Shown here: in pieces, positions 11,679 to 23,766 of the stretch
Layout: every line of letters begins with the position of its first letter
Numbering within the stretch: the stretch's first letter is position 1
Source of the DNA: Emergomyces orientalis
Lineage: Eukaryota > Ascomycota > Eurotiomycetes > Onygenales > Ajellomycetaceae
Assembly: GCA_002110485.1 (NCBI GenBank)
Contig: MOWL01000068.1
Coordinates: 744,001 to 808,000, forward strand
Reading direction: 5' to 3'
Length of the DNA: 64,000 bases
Position numbers and translations under genes: made by a program
The notes under the pieces: model-generated
What the model saw: the letters and a program-made list of their open reading frames with translations, nothing else
Told to the model about the DNA's origin: nothing
Database searches by the model: none

Positions 11679-13151
11679 ATGAAGGGTAAGAGTTTACCTC
11701 CATTCGCGATGCTACTAGCAATGCAATTGATCCCTTTGCTGACATTTTTTCGTGTCCTGCAGCACTTATTCTCGTTGGGGGGTTTGGAACTCGCTTGCGC
11801 CCTCTGGTACGTACATTTTTCACCGCAAATATGCGAATTTCGTATCCCTCCCCGAAAATTGTTCCAGGAATACCCCCGATGCTCATACAATGTGCTAGAC
11901 TCTTACCCTCCCCAAGCCACTGGTGGAGTTCGCCAACCGTCCTATGATCCTGCATCAAGTTGAGAGCTTGGCTGCTGCCGGTGTAACAGATATCGTTCTC
12001 GCCGTTAATTATCGGCCAGATGTCATGGTCGCGGCGCTTAAGAAGGTAAGTGTTTATATATCCTGTTGAGGGATTTACTGCTGCTGGCTACCATCCTACT
12101 GCTTACGAAGAAGGGAAAAAGAATAAAACTGAATATACTGACCGTTGGCGAAAAACACAAAACTAGTACGAGGAAATATATAATGTAAAAATTGAATTCT
12201 CAGTCGAATCGGAACCCCTAGGCACCGCTGGCCCCCTCAAACTTGCGGAGAAGATCCTTGGAAAGGACGACAGCCCATTCTTCGTTCTTAACTCCGATGT
12301 CATTTGCGAATATCCGTTTGCAGAGTTGGCTGCTTTCCACAAGAAACACGGAGAAGAGGGAACAATTGTGGTAACGAAAGTGGAGGAACCGTCCAAATAC
12401 GGTGTCGTGGTGCATAAACCAAACCACCCATCTCGCATTGACCGCTTTGTCGAGAAGCCCGTCGAGTTTGTGGGGAACCGCATCAATGCGGGCATCTACA
12501 TCCTGAACCCAAGCGTCCTGAACCGCATTGAGCTCCGCCCTACCTCCATTGAACAGGAAACGTTCCCGGCCATATGTAAAGATGGCCAGCTCCATTCGTT
12601 TGATCTGGAGGGATTTTGGATGGACGTTGGACAGCCCAAGGATTTCCTTACTGGTACCTGCCTTTACCTTTCTTCACTCTCCAAGCGCAATTCGAAGGTG
12701 TTGTGCCCGCTTTCAGAGCCATACGTTTATGGAGGAAATGTCATGGTCGACCCCTCTGCCAAGGTTGGGAAGAACTGCCGTATTGGGCCAAATGTCGTGA
12801 TTGGACCGAATGTCATTGTTGGCGATGGAGTGCGACTTCAGCGCTGCGTCCTTCTAGAGAATAGCAAAGTCAAGGACCACGCGTGGGTAAAGTCTACAAT
12901 TGTCGGATGGAATAGCACCGTGGGTAGGTGGGCACGACTGGAAAATGTTACTGTCCTTGGGGACGATGTGACTATTGGAGACGAGGTCTACGTCAATGGA
13001 GGTTCTATCCTCCCTCACAAAAGCATCAAACAGAACGTCGACGGTATGTATTTGTATCATTTCATTTCCCCTTTCCTACATGCTTGATTGATATATGTAT
13101 ATCTGTAAACTGACAACGAAACATGTTATAGTTCCCGCCATTATCATGTAA
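11679..13151 (+). CDS. MPG1: Mannose-1-phosphate guanylyltransferase (GDP-mannose pyrophosphorylase)
   Basis: Makes GDP-mannose from mannose-1-phosphate and GTP in the cytosol, the donor for cell-wall mannan, N- and O-glycans and GPI anchors. Exons 11679-11685, 11763-11806, 11899-12045, 12167-13043 and 13132-13151 sum to 365 codons (364 residues), which is my recollection of the usual fungal length. The first coding exon is only 7 nt (ATG AAG G). Exon 2 gives the nucleotidyltransferase signature (ALILVGGFGTRLRPL) and exon 3 continues it with the lysine motif LPKPLVEF. Further on are FVLNSDVICEY and FVEKPVEFVGNRINAGIYI, then left-handed beta-helix hexapeptides (IGPNVVIGPNVIVGDGVRL) in the C-terminal third. 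The last exon supplies VPAIIM and stop. Known in yeast as PSA1/VIG9/SRB1. Confidence 0.97.
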
Positions 13152-14429
13152 CTAACCACGCATCACCTGAAGAATTGCGAGGACGTTTCCTTCCTTTTAC
13201 TCGGAGGGGGAAATAGCAGCAACAACCAAAAAAGACAAAAATCTTTTCTTTTTTTCTAATCAAATCCAAAAACCCATTTTCATGCATGGATCGGAGTCGT
13301 TCTGTGCAGATCATTATCAATGGCGCGCTGTGTGGATGTAATGTTACATGTCGCACCTGAAGCGTCGCAAGGAGGGGTGGTGTTGGGACTGATCTCTAGG
13401 TCGAATTGAAAATTAACTGGAGAAGACTACTTAAAAAGGGAGGTAAAAAAATCCGGGCGGGCCATGTCTATAGAGCGGAAGGGTGTTGAAGAGGTTGACA
13501 TTTATTTTCATTCTTTATTTTATTTGTCCTCCCCCCTTTTTTTTATACGTTGCTCGCTTATTCTCGTCCGATGGGCGAAATGATTCTTCTGCAGCCGAAC
13601 TTTTTTTGCTATTTGTTATTATTTGTGTGTTTTGCCAGCTCTCTGCTCTTTCGAGAGACACTACTCATCTCCCTTCTTCATGTATGCATCTTTTTTTCTT
13701 CGTTTTCTCTTCTTATTTCTGTGACCTTGGTTCTGCGGTTTTGCCTGGGGTTCGGAGACTGATTCTGCTATTTGTTCACTTTTTTCTTTTTTTCTTGCAG
13801 TTTTGGGGTGTATCTTGGTTTCCCCTTTCTTGCTTCATATATATACGTGCATGTATATATATTTATTACCTTTTTGTTTAGTTGATCTGATGCAGGGTCG
13901 ATTTATTCGAATTTTAATCTAGTTTATTTCACCTAATGGATCCTCGTCTCTGTCTATTTGTGTGGTTTGTCCCTTTATTTCAGGACTGCTTGCTGTCCGC
14001 ACCTCCCACTTAAGGTAAATTCATGAATACAAGAAGAAGCTTTCATTAATTATATGGATATGTATGGCATGAAAAAAAGCAACATAACATTAAAAGATGC
14101 AAGAGAGATTTGGTCGATTGCATTAAAGTAAGTCGATACCTGTGTATTACAATTCACTCCCTTGAGAGGTATTATCTAATAGGTTTTGGTGTGGGTGCCA
14201 TATGCGTAGAGTGGGCATATTTAAACAATTCTAGAAAGTCTAGTCTTCAAGAATCAAAAGAAAAGAAAAAAGTATTAATAATCCAGTACAGGTCCCCGAA
14301 ATTAGAGAAATATCGCAACCCGGAAAGGAAAAAAACAAACCACAAATGCACACAGGACGAACCTTTCCCCGAAAGCAAACTATGTTATTAATTGAAATCA
14401 CACCGATCTCATTAGACAAAACAAACATA
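13152..14429. other. Convergent spacer MPG1 / ERG27
   Basis: 3' flanks of two convergent genes. It is T-rich, especially 13500-13870, and that composition generates hydrophobic open frames with no domain content. No gene is supported. Confidence 0.5.
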
Positions 14430-15896
14430 TTACAACCCACCCGTTATCCCCCTCGCCGCTTCCTCTTTCTCCAAAAGCTTCTCCCACCGTACCCTCAACT
14501 CCTCCATCTCCCGCCAACACGTCCTCCCCAACTCCTCAAACTCCACCTTCTCCTCTGCCGTCAAATCCTTCGCCCCTACCTTCCTCCACCGCTTCCTATC
14601 AGCCTCCAACACAGCACCACCAACCACCCCACCATACCCCCAACTCTCCACCTCCGTGCACACAGGGCTCACTCGACCCAGGCGATCACACGATGATCCC
14701 CATTTCGGTTTCCCACCACCTAGACGCGCATAGACGCCCTCAGCGGCATCCAGGATGGACTGGGGCGTGAGAGTTACCCAGACGGGTGCGCAGGCGCCAC
14801 CGTATGCGGAGACAGGAAACCAGGGCGATCCGAGCATGCGGGCGAGCCAGAAGACGGCGAGCATGGCGTAGAACAAGGGAAAGGGTAGGGGCATGATGGT
14901 GGTGCCGCAGATGCCTGGGTGAACAACGTAGAGCTTTGGTTTTAGTCGTGGGGCGGTGGGGGTGGGGTGTCCAGTTCCGTTTTCTTGTAGTTTTGTAGTA
15001 GTGGTAGTAGTAGCAGTGGTGGATGGAGATAGGAAGCTATCAACCCACGGGGAGGTGCTGGGAAGATCTGACGTTAGCGTGAGGACGTCGACGAGGCGTT
15101 TGGTGGATTGGTATGCGTGTCGGGTATTGAGGGCTTGGAAGTCTGAGAGATCAAAACATTCACTTGTGGCTTCGAGACTAGACATCCAGATGATACGGCC
15201 TGGGGTGGTTTCGGAGGCGGAAAGCAGAGGCATCAATGCGTGATTGAGCATATAGTGTCCAAATACATTCGAGCAGAACAAGTCACCCAGCAGAGGCTCA
15301 TCTGGACGCGACGTCTGTTTCTTCGCCAGCACACCCGCGGAGCTGTGCGTGAATGATGACGGGTATGTGATTGCATTCACCAAGTCTGTCAAGGTTAGGT
15401 ACACCGCCTTGAACCAATTTAGACCAGTAAACCCAGCAGTTCCAGCATTAAGGATGATGGCGTCGAGTTTTGGGAGGGATTTCAGCAGCCGTCGTGACAG
15501 GGCACGCACTGAGAGCAAATCGGCCAGGTCAACATGTTCCGGTTTGAGCGTGATGCGATTCTTGGATGTTGGGTATTTGGCTGCTGTTTTGTTGAGGTGT
15601 GCTTGGAGGCGCGAGAGGGTTTCGGTGCTCTTTTTGGGGCTACGGGTGGTAAAGAGGAGGATTAAAGACTTGGATTCTGGTCGTGTGGCGAGGAATTCGT
15701 CAATTGTGCGACAGCAGATGGAAAACCCTACACCGCTGTAGGAATTCAAACGGAAAAAACAGGAGAGATTAGTATAAGAAAAAATTCACTCGGGAGCTGG
15801 CCGGTTTGTTTTGAAAGAGTACCTGTTTGTGCCGGTTACCAGAACGTAAGTTTCATCAGACTCTTCCAAGTCGCGCGGGGTATTGTTGGAATCCAT
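14430..15896 (-). CDS. ERG27: 3-keto sterol reductase (C-4 demethylation complex)
   Basis: NADPH-dependent short-chain dehydrogenase that reduces the 3-keto sterol formed during C-4 demethylation in ergosterol synthesis; in yeast it acts with Erg25, Erg26 and Erg28 on ER and lipid-particle membranes. Two exons, 15896-15823 and 15735-14430, joined in phase by an 87-nt intron; 459 residues. The junction restores the cofactor loop LVTGTNSGVGFSICC, which the downstream exon alone would lack. Further signatures: LNAGTAGFTGLNWFKAVY (NAG at 121-123), an Erg27-typical stretch, and the catalytic YQSTK (Tyr233, Lys237). The C-terminal ~60 residues are a charged helix ending EEAARGITGGL. It converges with MPG1. 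Confidence 0.95.
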
Positions 15897-18537
15897 TGCA
15901 ATTGTCGTCGTCTGTGGTTCTGGAAGGGACATGGATGCAGCTTGTGTTGGGAATGTCGAACGATTTTATGGAGGTTGAATATGGGTGTCGCTCCTTATTG
16001 GCTGGAGGTAAGAATGAGAAGTACCCTTAGTAAGCGGGCGAAGGGTCCCAGCAGTTAGTGCGATTTAGAGTTACGGTTGAATGTTGGTGCAAAAAAAGTT
16101 GAAAATGAGATAAGGGCCCACTTTTTGGGCGTCAATGTTCAAGTGTACGCCCGTGTGATTCCATTTCAATTCAGAGGTGCTCAGAGCAATAACAAATTCA
16201 AACAATTTGGAATTATTTCTGAATTTCACCGAATTGATACTGAACTTCAACGAGTGATTCGGATCAAATTTCAATCTACGCGCCACCGAGCCCTGCAACC
16301 AAGGGACATACTTTGGCAACTTTGTTAACCTAGAGCACTCCATTGCTAGGATAAGGCTTTGAAAACTTGAAGCTTTTTGAAAAGCTTGTAAACACGAGTC
16401 ATTAACTCGCGGCGATGATATCTCTGTTCTTGCAACACACACAATCTGTTGTTACTATCGGTTGTATGGCTCAGCGTGAACTTGTGAAAATTTTGGTTTG
16501 ATTGACTGACTCTCAACCTCCGAAGAAATTAAACTTTTCTTTCTACAGAGATTCTATTGCCGACGTAGAAGATGCGTACAAGAAACCGCGCTGCATCAGA
16601 TATTGGATATTATTATTACGGCCCCTTCCCTTTACACGCCATGATGGCTTTGAGGTCAGTCGATGTTTACAAGGCTCCTACCAAAATGTTACTGTGATCG
16701 GAAGAAATTGCATCGTACGGATCGGCAGCTGCCTCTCCCCGCGGGGCTTGAAAGCTGGTAAATCCTACACAATACTTTTTGTTGATCTTTGTTCATAATC
16801 GACCACATGATGCGTTATTTTGAGTGCTTTCTATGCTTATAGTGCGGTACCCCTGACATGTTTTGCCCAACCCGGCTGGATTGCTTCTGAGATTTTTATT
16901 TTATTTTTGTTTTGTTTATCTCTTTTGTTTATTTGTTTTGTTTATTTGTTTATTTTTATTTTTAGTTTTTATTTTTAGTTTTTATTTTTTTCTGTCAAGT
17001 TATAAAGATGCAAATGAATTTCATGGCAGCTGTTATTGCATACTGCGTATAGCTTAGCGTGATCCGACTTCTGTGAAGGCATTTTAGCATCATTTGCTTT
17101 TGAACCTGTACTTTCCTGCCCTGGCGTCCGACTTTACTATGAGATGCCGCCTTACATCGATCCCTTCCTCGTTTTTACGCCACGGTTCTACAGTTGTTGC
17201 GAAAAACAATGATACTGCACTTGCTCTCTGGTGCGTCTCTGCCTCTCGTAAGTATGTAATGTCAAATAGCTACTAATACGTTGAACCAAACACAGGGCGT
17301 GGTGGATGTACAGATGTTATCTATCCTTTAATTTCTATCTTGATATATAATTCTATCAATCTAGGCACTGTACATTATCCTACTTGTATAAAATTGCTGA
17401 TGTTTCATCCCAGTTCAGCGTAACCTTAATTTAGTTGAAACCTAAATAGCATTAAGGGTTGTCATGTGACCCACTAGCGTATACTCTAATACCTCAACAT
17501 ATTATTACCTTGACTAACTTCGTCCCATCTGTTTGTTTTGATGAGTTTTCTTGAGATTCTTTCATTCTCTATCATTGCCGGGAGTATGTACCACCGAAAT
17601 GCCAGCTACCATCGTGCGGTAGACATGAGTATTAGGTGTTTAAGATCAGAACGCCATGTGACCCAATTGGCCATGGCTGTTGGCTTCCACACGAAAGTCC
17701 CGGACGAGATAGATTATCGCGCCATACATTAACAAATTTTCTCTAGTTTCTTTGATCATACTTGTATTTCGATAACGCAAATATATGCAAACACGTATGT
17801 TTACCGATTGTGGGTCGAGTTGGATTACGGCGGCGTTTCTCCCACAAAGGCTTGCTGTCGGTTCTTTGAGCTCACAACGGGGCTATAGCCGGAAGCGGCA
17901 TGAGCTAAACAGATTGGATTTCCAGAGGGTTTCCATATGAGCTCTTCTGTTGGTTATGAGACGCCGCTTGGCTTGCAGGCGACCTGTGCCCAAGAACCCG
18001 TTGCCGTCGTATGGAGCTAGCTGTGGATCACCGACTCGAGTTATCTGCTCAGCACCGACTAACTAGCAAACCATGGACTACGCATGGACTACGCTTACTC
18101 TTAAGCAATGATAACTATATTGCTACTTGTTTACACGAATTCTGTTACCATAGCAATTTCAAATTTACTATCTCGTATAAGTAGATATTTGGTTGCAAGT
18201 TTTTCCTACTTTCCCTGAGTATTGTCTCCCTCGATTATTCCTGTTTAATACGATCTGTGGTGGGTAAAATCAATCTCGAACAAACTTGCAGGTAGTCGAC
18301 GGCCCTACTCAACCTTACCTGCAGTGGACTGACTATATCTAATATAGGTTGATTATTGTTTCGCAGGGTTCTATACCATTTCTCCCCTGTATGTTAATTA
18401 CCCTCACAAAGAGGGCGTGGTACAACTTCTAATTCCAGTTTACGACAGGGAACCGCTATTAAGCTGCTTGAAACATCAGAAGACATCATAGTGAATAGAA
18501 CTGAGTCCGGCCTAACCATTCCCAATATTCCCGAACG
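15897..18537. other. AT-rich gene-free spacer
   Basis: I found no supportable gene. T-rich (TTTATTTG-like) runs occur at 16895-16995. The first ~150 nt should include the ERG27 promoter. Left edge of a gene-poor block that extends to about 31.1 kb. Confidence 0.5.
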
Positions 18538-19666
18538 ATGAACCGTACCTTTCAACGGAGAATGGAAGTACCGACAGGGAAATATTCAGCTCCACTGATG
18601 GTTCCAGGGCCTCCAGCCATATCAGTTACAACTCTTGATCCTTCCTTAGTACCCACAAGCTCTGGAACCTTTCCATCAACTTTTGTCACTAGTATATCTA
18701 CTACTACGATGGACCAGATTAATGTTAGAGCCTTAGGTTCACGAGAGTTTGGGCCAGGAGTAGTAATCGGGCCTTGCACATGGCCGACTGAAGATATTAC
18801 CGTCACGGATTCCAACCATCGCACAACAGTTTATCCCCAGATTACTTGCAGGGACAATAAAGAACACACTTGTTGTCCGTTTGAGGCGACTGCTGACGCC
18901 CCTCTCTCCGCTTGCCCACAAGGTTATATGATGACAGGGGCGAACTTCTGCTGCCCACAGTGAGTAGAAGTTCCCAATTTTCCAAATACCATTCGTCAAT
19001 GGATACTAAAACCTCCATGCTAGTGGTTGGTCAATATTCAGTACTTTACTCGGCACACATACCCCATGCTATAGCCAATTTTTGACCGCTGTACCCCCGG
19101 CCGCGACAGCAGGAGCAGGCAGCGGTACTACCACAATCCGCACAGCTTTCTTCGCTAAGAGATATGACCTTGTTCCTTCCCAAACCACGCGGCCGTCGAT
19201 ATCTCCAACCTCCTCGGGGTTTTTAGAGCGTTCAGAACGAACTCTCTCGGATTCACGGCTGTTGAACGACAGAGAAATTGCCGGCGTGGTCGTTGGATCT
19301 GTGTTCAGTGGCGTATTATTATTAGGTATCGCAATCCTTCTTCTACGCAGATGGAAACGCCGAAACTCGACACAAAAAATCACTGTGGATGACTTGATTC
19401 GCCAACCGACTAAAGGTACCCATGAACTCGCCCCTACCGACAATCAATACCCGGTCATGCAGCCTCACCACGAGTCGTGGACGATGGGAACGACACAAAG
19501 TGTCCCGCTTAGCACTGCTAATAGCAATTCCCATCTCTCGATAGCCTATTCGACAGAGATGGCTCCCACCATCCGGGCTGTCGAACCCCAAGAGCTGCCT
19601 GGCAATATGTTTATAAATGAATACCATCCGGCTTATCGAAATGCTCCGGGTTCATGGAGAAACTGA
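18538..19666 (+). CDS. Single-pass membrane protein with Cys-rich ectodomain
   Basis: Two exons, 18538-18959 and 19075-19666, joined in phase (donor GTGAGT, branch-like TACTAA at about 19004, acceptor TAG); 337 residues. The N-terminal half is Pro/Ser/Thr-rich, followed by a compact cysteine block with C80, C104, C111-C112 and C124 and a CC pair just before the intron. Then come a Ser/Thr stalk, one hydrophobic helix (IAGVVVGSVFSGVLLLGIAI) with an RRWKRR stop-transfer, and a Ser/Pro cytoplasmic tail of about 110 residues. This layout is common in fungal surface or sensor proteins. No signal peptide is visible at the called start and an in-frame stop lies upstream. Either a 5' exon is missed or the gene is N-terminally truncated. 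Function unknown. Confidence 0.7.
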
Positions 19667-20364
19667 TACTGGTTCATGTGTTCTTCACGAAACTGATTAT
19701 TCATTTGTTATTTTTCTTTCTCCTTGATTTTGATTCTTAGTTATATCCCCAATATGTGATATACAACTTTTAATGAGCAAGTTACAAAACCATATTAATT
19801 ATTATCTCCGCACATTTAAACAGAGAACATCAATTTATTTTTTATTCAGATTACTTTACTGTTCGTGATGAAGTTTGCACTCCACCCACTAATTTTCATA
19901 ATTTGGGATCCAAGTTGTCAACGAAAATGCAAATTCTGAATCGAAATTTTGCCCAAAAACTCCGAGCATAACTTGAAAGCGTGTTCGAACCTAATATCTC
20001 CCTTTCTAAATTTTTCGCAACAATAGTTTTCCGATGGACCCCGGCACCGGCACCTGAAGCCGTACGCCAATTACGCAGGTTTTTTAAAGCAAAATCATGT
20101 CATTAGCTCTGTAATCTGTTAATAAGAGGAGGCTTGGGGAGGAAATCGGAATATAGTTAATAATAATATGATATAAAACTTCGGTTTCTGGGGTGCTTGC
20201 TGCTGGGAGCCAGACTTGGGGAGGCAGCCATAGGAACTCTCGATTCCTATACCAAGCCACATATCACCCAGTAGTTTATTCGTCGTTAGAGCAGGCGCAT
20301 AGGAGATGATGGAATTTGATCTCTCTATTTACTGGGCATTGCCAGGTTGGAGAATTGTTTTGAA
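19667..20364. other. AT-rich spacer
   Basis: 3' flank of the membrane-protein gene and the downstream side of the relic at 20365. No gene or repeat is supported. Confidence 0.45.
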
Positions 20365-21227
20365 CTAGGTCACATCCGATGCCGCCTTGATTTCGAATCG
20401 AGTATTAAGCTCTTTAGCCAGCTCAACCAATTTAGAGTCACCATCTAGTGCACTCAAGGTCATGTTGCCTTTTGATCCATGCCTCATAGAAAAACGGTAG
20501 CCTGCGGCGGCTCATAGCCCACGCTCGTGAGATAGTTATTGGCAGGCTTAATCCAATCCATCGCCCCAGTTCAAACTGACTGGCCTGGAAAATTAATTCC
20601 ATGGATATCCCTGACAAGGAGGCGACTCACAACGGTCTCAAGCGGCCTATATTAATATACAATATCGAGGGCATTTAACTTCATACCTGCACAATATTGG
20701 TAGCTGTAAGCATTCTGGGAAGAGTTTTGATAAACCAGGTTCCTCGCCGTGTAGGCTAAACCAAGGGGCTTCTGCCGTCCGGAATTATTTTCCGCAGCGT
20801 GTTCATATGAAATCCTCACTTCTCATAGACGAAGACCAACATTGTTGCAGGTCATATGATAGCAGGAGCGGGTTTTCGTGTCAATACCAATTTGGATGCC
20901 ATATGACGCTCCTGGGGATAGAAAATATTGCTTAACAAAAATTGCGAACCATGTAACCTAAGTTCCTAACCTGCAGGAACCAGCAGTCAGCTCCACCATT
21001 TCACATCGGACAACTCCACAGGTTCTTCTTCATCCTCATCAATTAAGGGAAATTACATCCCACCGAAAACAATGGCAGCTCGGCGTCATTGTTATATGAA
21101 GAAAAGTCTTTAGTTAAAAGTTCCAGTCGACCGCAGCTGCTGAGATGTTACGCACTGCTTATGTACTGTACAATTCCTGTGCTGGTGAGCGAGGTGGTGG
21201 AAGTTCAAACAAGGGGAGTTCGGACAT
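20365..21227 (-). pseudogene. Decayed multi-exon gene, family not recognised
   Basis: Reading the minus strand, clearly protein-like segments are scattered over all three frames. A start-like MSELPLFELPPP lies at 21227. Next come LPLFSVGCNFP, DEDEEEPVELSDVKWWS, LLVPAGASYGIQIGIDTK across a GTTAGG...CCCCAG intron, and CYHMTCNNVGL. These are followed by LGLAYTARNLVYQNSSQN before a GTATGA donor, then MDWIKPANNYLTSVGYEP and finally LVELAKELNTRFEIKAAS before a TAG at 20365. They are separated by at least two in-frame TGA codons (about 20987-20989 and 20823-20825) and by frameshifts near 21045 and 20495. Both TGAs would be Arg CGA if one C-to-T change were reversed. I cannot name the family. The downstream order of segments is preserved, so this is decay in place rather than shuffling. 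Confidence 0.6.
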
Positions 21228-21457
21228 GGTATGCGGTTGAGCCTGGGTCTCGATAATTAGCGGGGAAATTAGGGGCTTCTGTTGGCGCTTGCCGCTTAAC
21301 TTTGGGGGTTTCTTTTAGGCGCTGGAAGCTCCACCTTCTTGAAACACTCCGGTTCTTTCACCATCTGAACTGAGTCCCTAAGAATTACGAAGTTGATGAA
21401 AACTTTACAGACATTAGATGTACAGTGCCGACATCTGCCTGATCATCATCTTCTTCC

Positions 21458-21480
21458 TTTTTTTTTTTTTTTTTTTTTTT
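21458..21480 (+). repeat. Poly(T) tract, T23
   Basis: Twenty-three consecutive T residues inside the gene-poor block. Read on the minus strand it would be a poly(A) run; no retroposon body is evident next to it. Confidence 0.9.
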
Positions 21481-21655
21481 GGTAATAGTCTCCGATATCG
21501 CTGGCCCGGCCGAAGGTTTTACCATCCATCCAGCATGGCATGAAAAAATAGATATGAGGAACATATCAACCATGATACACGGCTATCTGACCTGATCATT
21601 GAAATCACCAGTGAGGCGTTCCGTTCTTCCCCCTTTTTCTGCTTTAATTGATTGT

Positions 21656-21940
21656 TCATATACCGGATTGTATGTAATCCTCTTGTCCACTTTGAATTTT
21701 GTTGATGCTCATACCTGCTTTCTCCTCGGATTCTGGTGAATAAAGCCCACGGGATTCCATGTCGTCCATGCTAGGGTGCATCCACCTATCAAACCACTTT
21801 CGCATTACCTCTTGAATGCACGTACACTCGTTGGTGCTATTACTATTGTTTCCATTTGACTCAATTTCCTCTCCCTGGTCCATTACTCTTCCCCTCCTTC
21901 TGCTCACCTCTAGGAATTTATATATGCCCGAATTTTCCAT
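21656..21940 (-). CDS. Small hypothetical ORF (94 codons)
   Basis: ATG-initiated frame beginning MENSGIYKFLEVSRRRG and ending with TGA. It is polar, with a middle part (ECTCIQEVMRKWFDRWMH) that looks helical and protein-like. Potential donors GTGAGC (near the 12th codon) and GTATGA (near codon 74) mean the true product may be spliced or part of a relic. No family recognised. Confidence 0.28.
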   Translation of the reverse strand: MENSGIYKFLEVSRRRGRVMDQGEEIESNGNNSNSTNECTCIQEVMRKWFDRWMHPSMDDMESRGLYSPESEEKAGMSINKIQSGQEDYIQSGI

Positions 21941-22477
21941 ACTAAGAAATACATTTGTTTTGTTACAAGTTATATCATTGACAATGTTCCAGGGGATTGT
22001 ATATAATGTATATCTGAGTGTTTCAGAAACAATACACTGGTCTCGAAACCCGAAGCCATTCTTAGGCCTTGTATTGATGGCTGCGTTGCCTTGAATTCAG
22101 CTCCAGGCCGGTCAGAACTCCACTACAAATTGTTATTCCAAAGCTCAGTTGACTATTGTATTACATCCTAGCCTGAGCTCATTTGAGTTAATTTATGTCA
22201 AGTTTTCACCATGCACTCGCAGTTTGTACACATGTATTCTTGTGTTGTATGTATCAAGGTTATATTCTGACTGAAAGGTCCTGAAAGGTCTTACTATTTT
22301 TTAAATAACACAACTATGGTACTCGGCTGCAATTCGACCAAATGAAAATAACTAACAATACATAGCTAGGTACGTTGCTAAGTACCTATATATTCTAGGC
22401 GTGGTTAAAGGACAAGTCTGCGCAACATCGATCCGGGAGGAGGGATGGGGACGTTCCAGAGCGCATTCTGCTCGGAT

Positions 22478-23091
22478 CTAACACGATGGTAGATTAGAAA
22501 TGACAAAATGTCTGTTGAGGGAAGCCTGCCTTGACATATCTTGGCTGGCCGAGGAAAAGCTAGGGGAAAGGGAATCGGGAGATTGAGTTTCCGCCTGCCC
22601 TAACATCCCAGAATTTTCCAGGTTTCTAATCATGATAATCTTTTTTCCTGGCAAATAGTTCAACGGCCAAATGACCTGGACATTCACCGCACCCTTGTAG
22701 CCAAGAGGAAGGTTGTATGCATGTTCCCTTCAACCTAGCACTCGGCATATGCAGGGAGTTCACCACTGCAACGCTATCTCAATTATATTTGGCATAACTG
22801 GAAAAAGCAGCCGAGATGATAATATTAGCGCCCCAAGTCAGATGTTGATAATAAAAGAGTGGTAGTGGGATGTTACCAAAGTTTCGGATTGTCACGATAG
22901 AATGATACATTGATGGATAAAAGTGAGGAGAAAAAGGCGAAGGAGACGGAACCGGCATATCGACTGGGATTTTCGTTTTCGATGGGCTCGTTTTCGATGG
23001 GCTTCCCATAGAAGGCGATTTTATGCTCGAGGCCATGGATACTTGAAGCCAAAAAAAGGAGCATCTGCGTTAACTTCAAAGTTGTCAACAA
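22478..23091 (-). pseudogene. Possible relic of a secreted-protein gene
   Basis: On the minus strand a hydrophobic N-terminus (LKLTQMLLFLASSIHG) is followed by a ~50-codon protein-like frame ending at 22873. Further along, another frame reads LGYKGAVNVQVIWPLNYL and a Ser-rich tail to a stop at 22478. The parts are in different frames without obvious splice sites joining them. A perfect 15-bp direct duplication at 22974-23003 lies inside the first part. Weak evidence; it may be several unrelated chance frames. Confidence 0.3.
22974..23003. repeat. Tandem duplication, 15 bp x 2
   Basis: Two perfect adjacent copies of cgttttcgatgggct at 22974-22988 and 22989-23003. On the minus strand the duplication adds five codons without breaking the frame. 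Confidence 0.9.
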
Positions 23092-23766
23092 ATGAAAATA
23101 TTATTTAGAGTTTCCTAAGTTGTATTTTACTTTACTTTTAATTGTTCAAATACTTTAACCTTAGAACATGTTCATGTCTCCCTGGAGATATGCAAAAAAC
23201 AGACCGGAATGAAATAAAATTAGGAAACCGTACAGGGATTGGGAACAAAAATTTCCTCTGCACACGAACAACGAGCGCCCCCGCGCCCCTTACCTCATCG
23301 CGACAAGAGAGGTCAATTGCTGCAGAATAAGCCCTGCAAGGCTGCAAGGAAGCTCACACACACGCTAGGAAGCGAGCTGTGGTGCAGAAACCTTCCTTGG
23401 CGTCCAAAATGGCCGAACAGCCCATGTCAAGTTTTGGAGCTGATAAGAGAGAGAATGCTTGTCTGGACAGACAGAAAAACTGGGATTGTCGCTACCGCTA
23501 TCTGTGGTATCTATATTTGCGCTGAATAAAGGTTGTCGTCGCTGGCTCAGATTCCCAGCGATCCGCAAGGCCCTGTTTGTGGCTCAGTGAGTTTCTCTGA
23601 GACTCGGTCTGGCGCCTGATTTAGGCGCGCTTTAACCAGAAACATTGACCATGGTTCTTGGGTGGAGCCTGGAGGTGCTTTTTATGGCTAAAACAACATG
23701 GGAAATCTGGCCAGGGTGATGGGGCTTGACCAACGAGAAGCTGCAGTAGTGGGATGAACAAACCAC

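Noticed and set aside
13483..13881. 132-codon hydrophobic frame downstream of MPG1
   Set aside because: Phe/Leu-rich translation of a T-rich 3' flank; no topology or start context supporting a membrane protein.
20370..20425. TTCGAAT motif resembling a tRNA T-loop
   Set aside because: The sequence reads as coding relic (LVELAKELNTRFEIKAAS) on the minus strand and has no cloverleaf.
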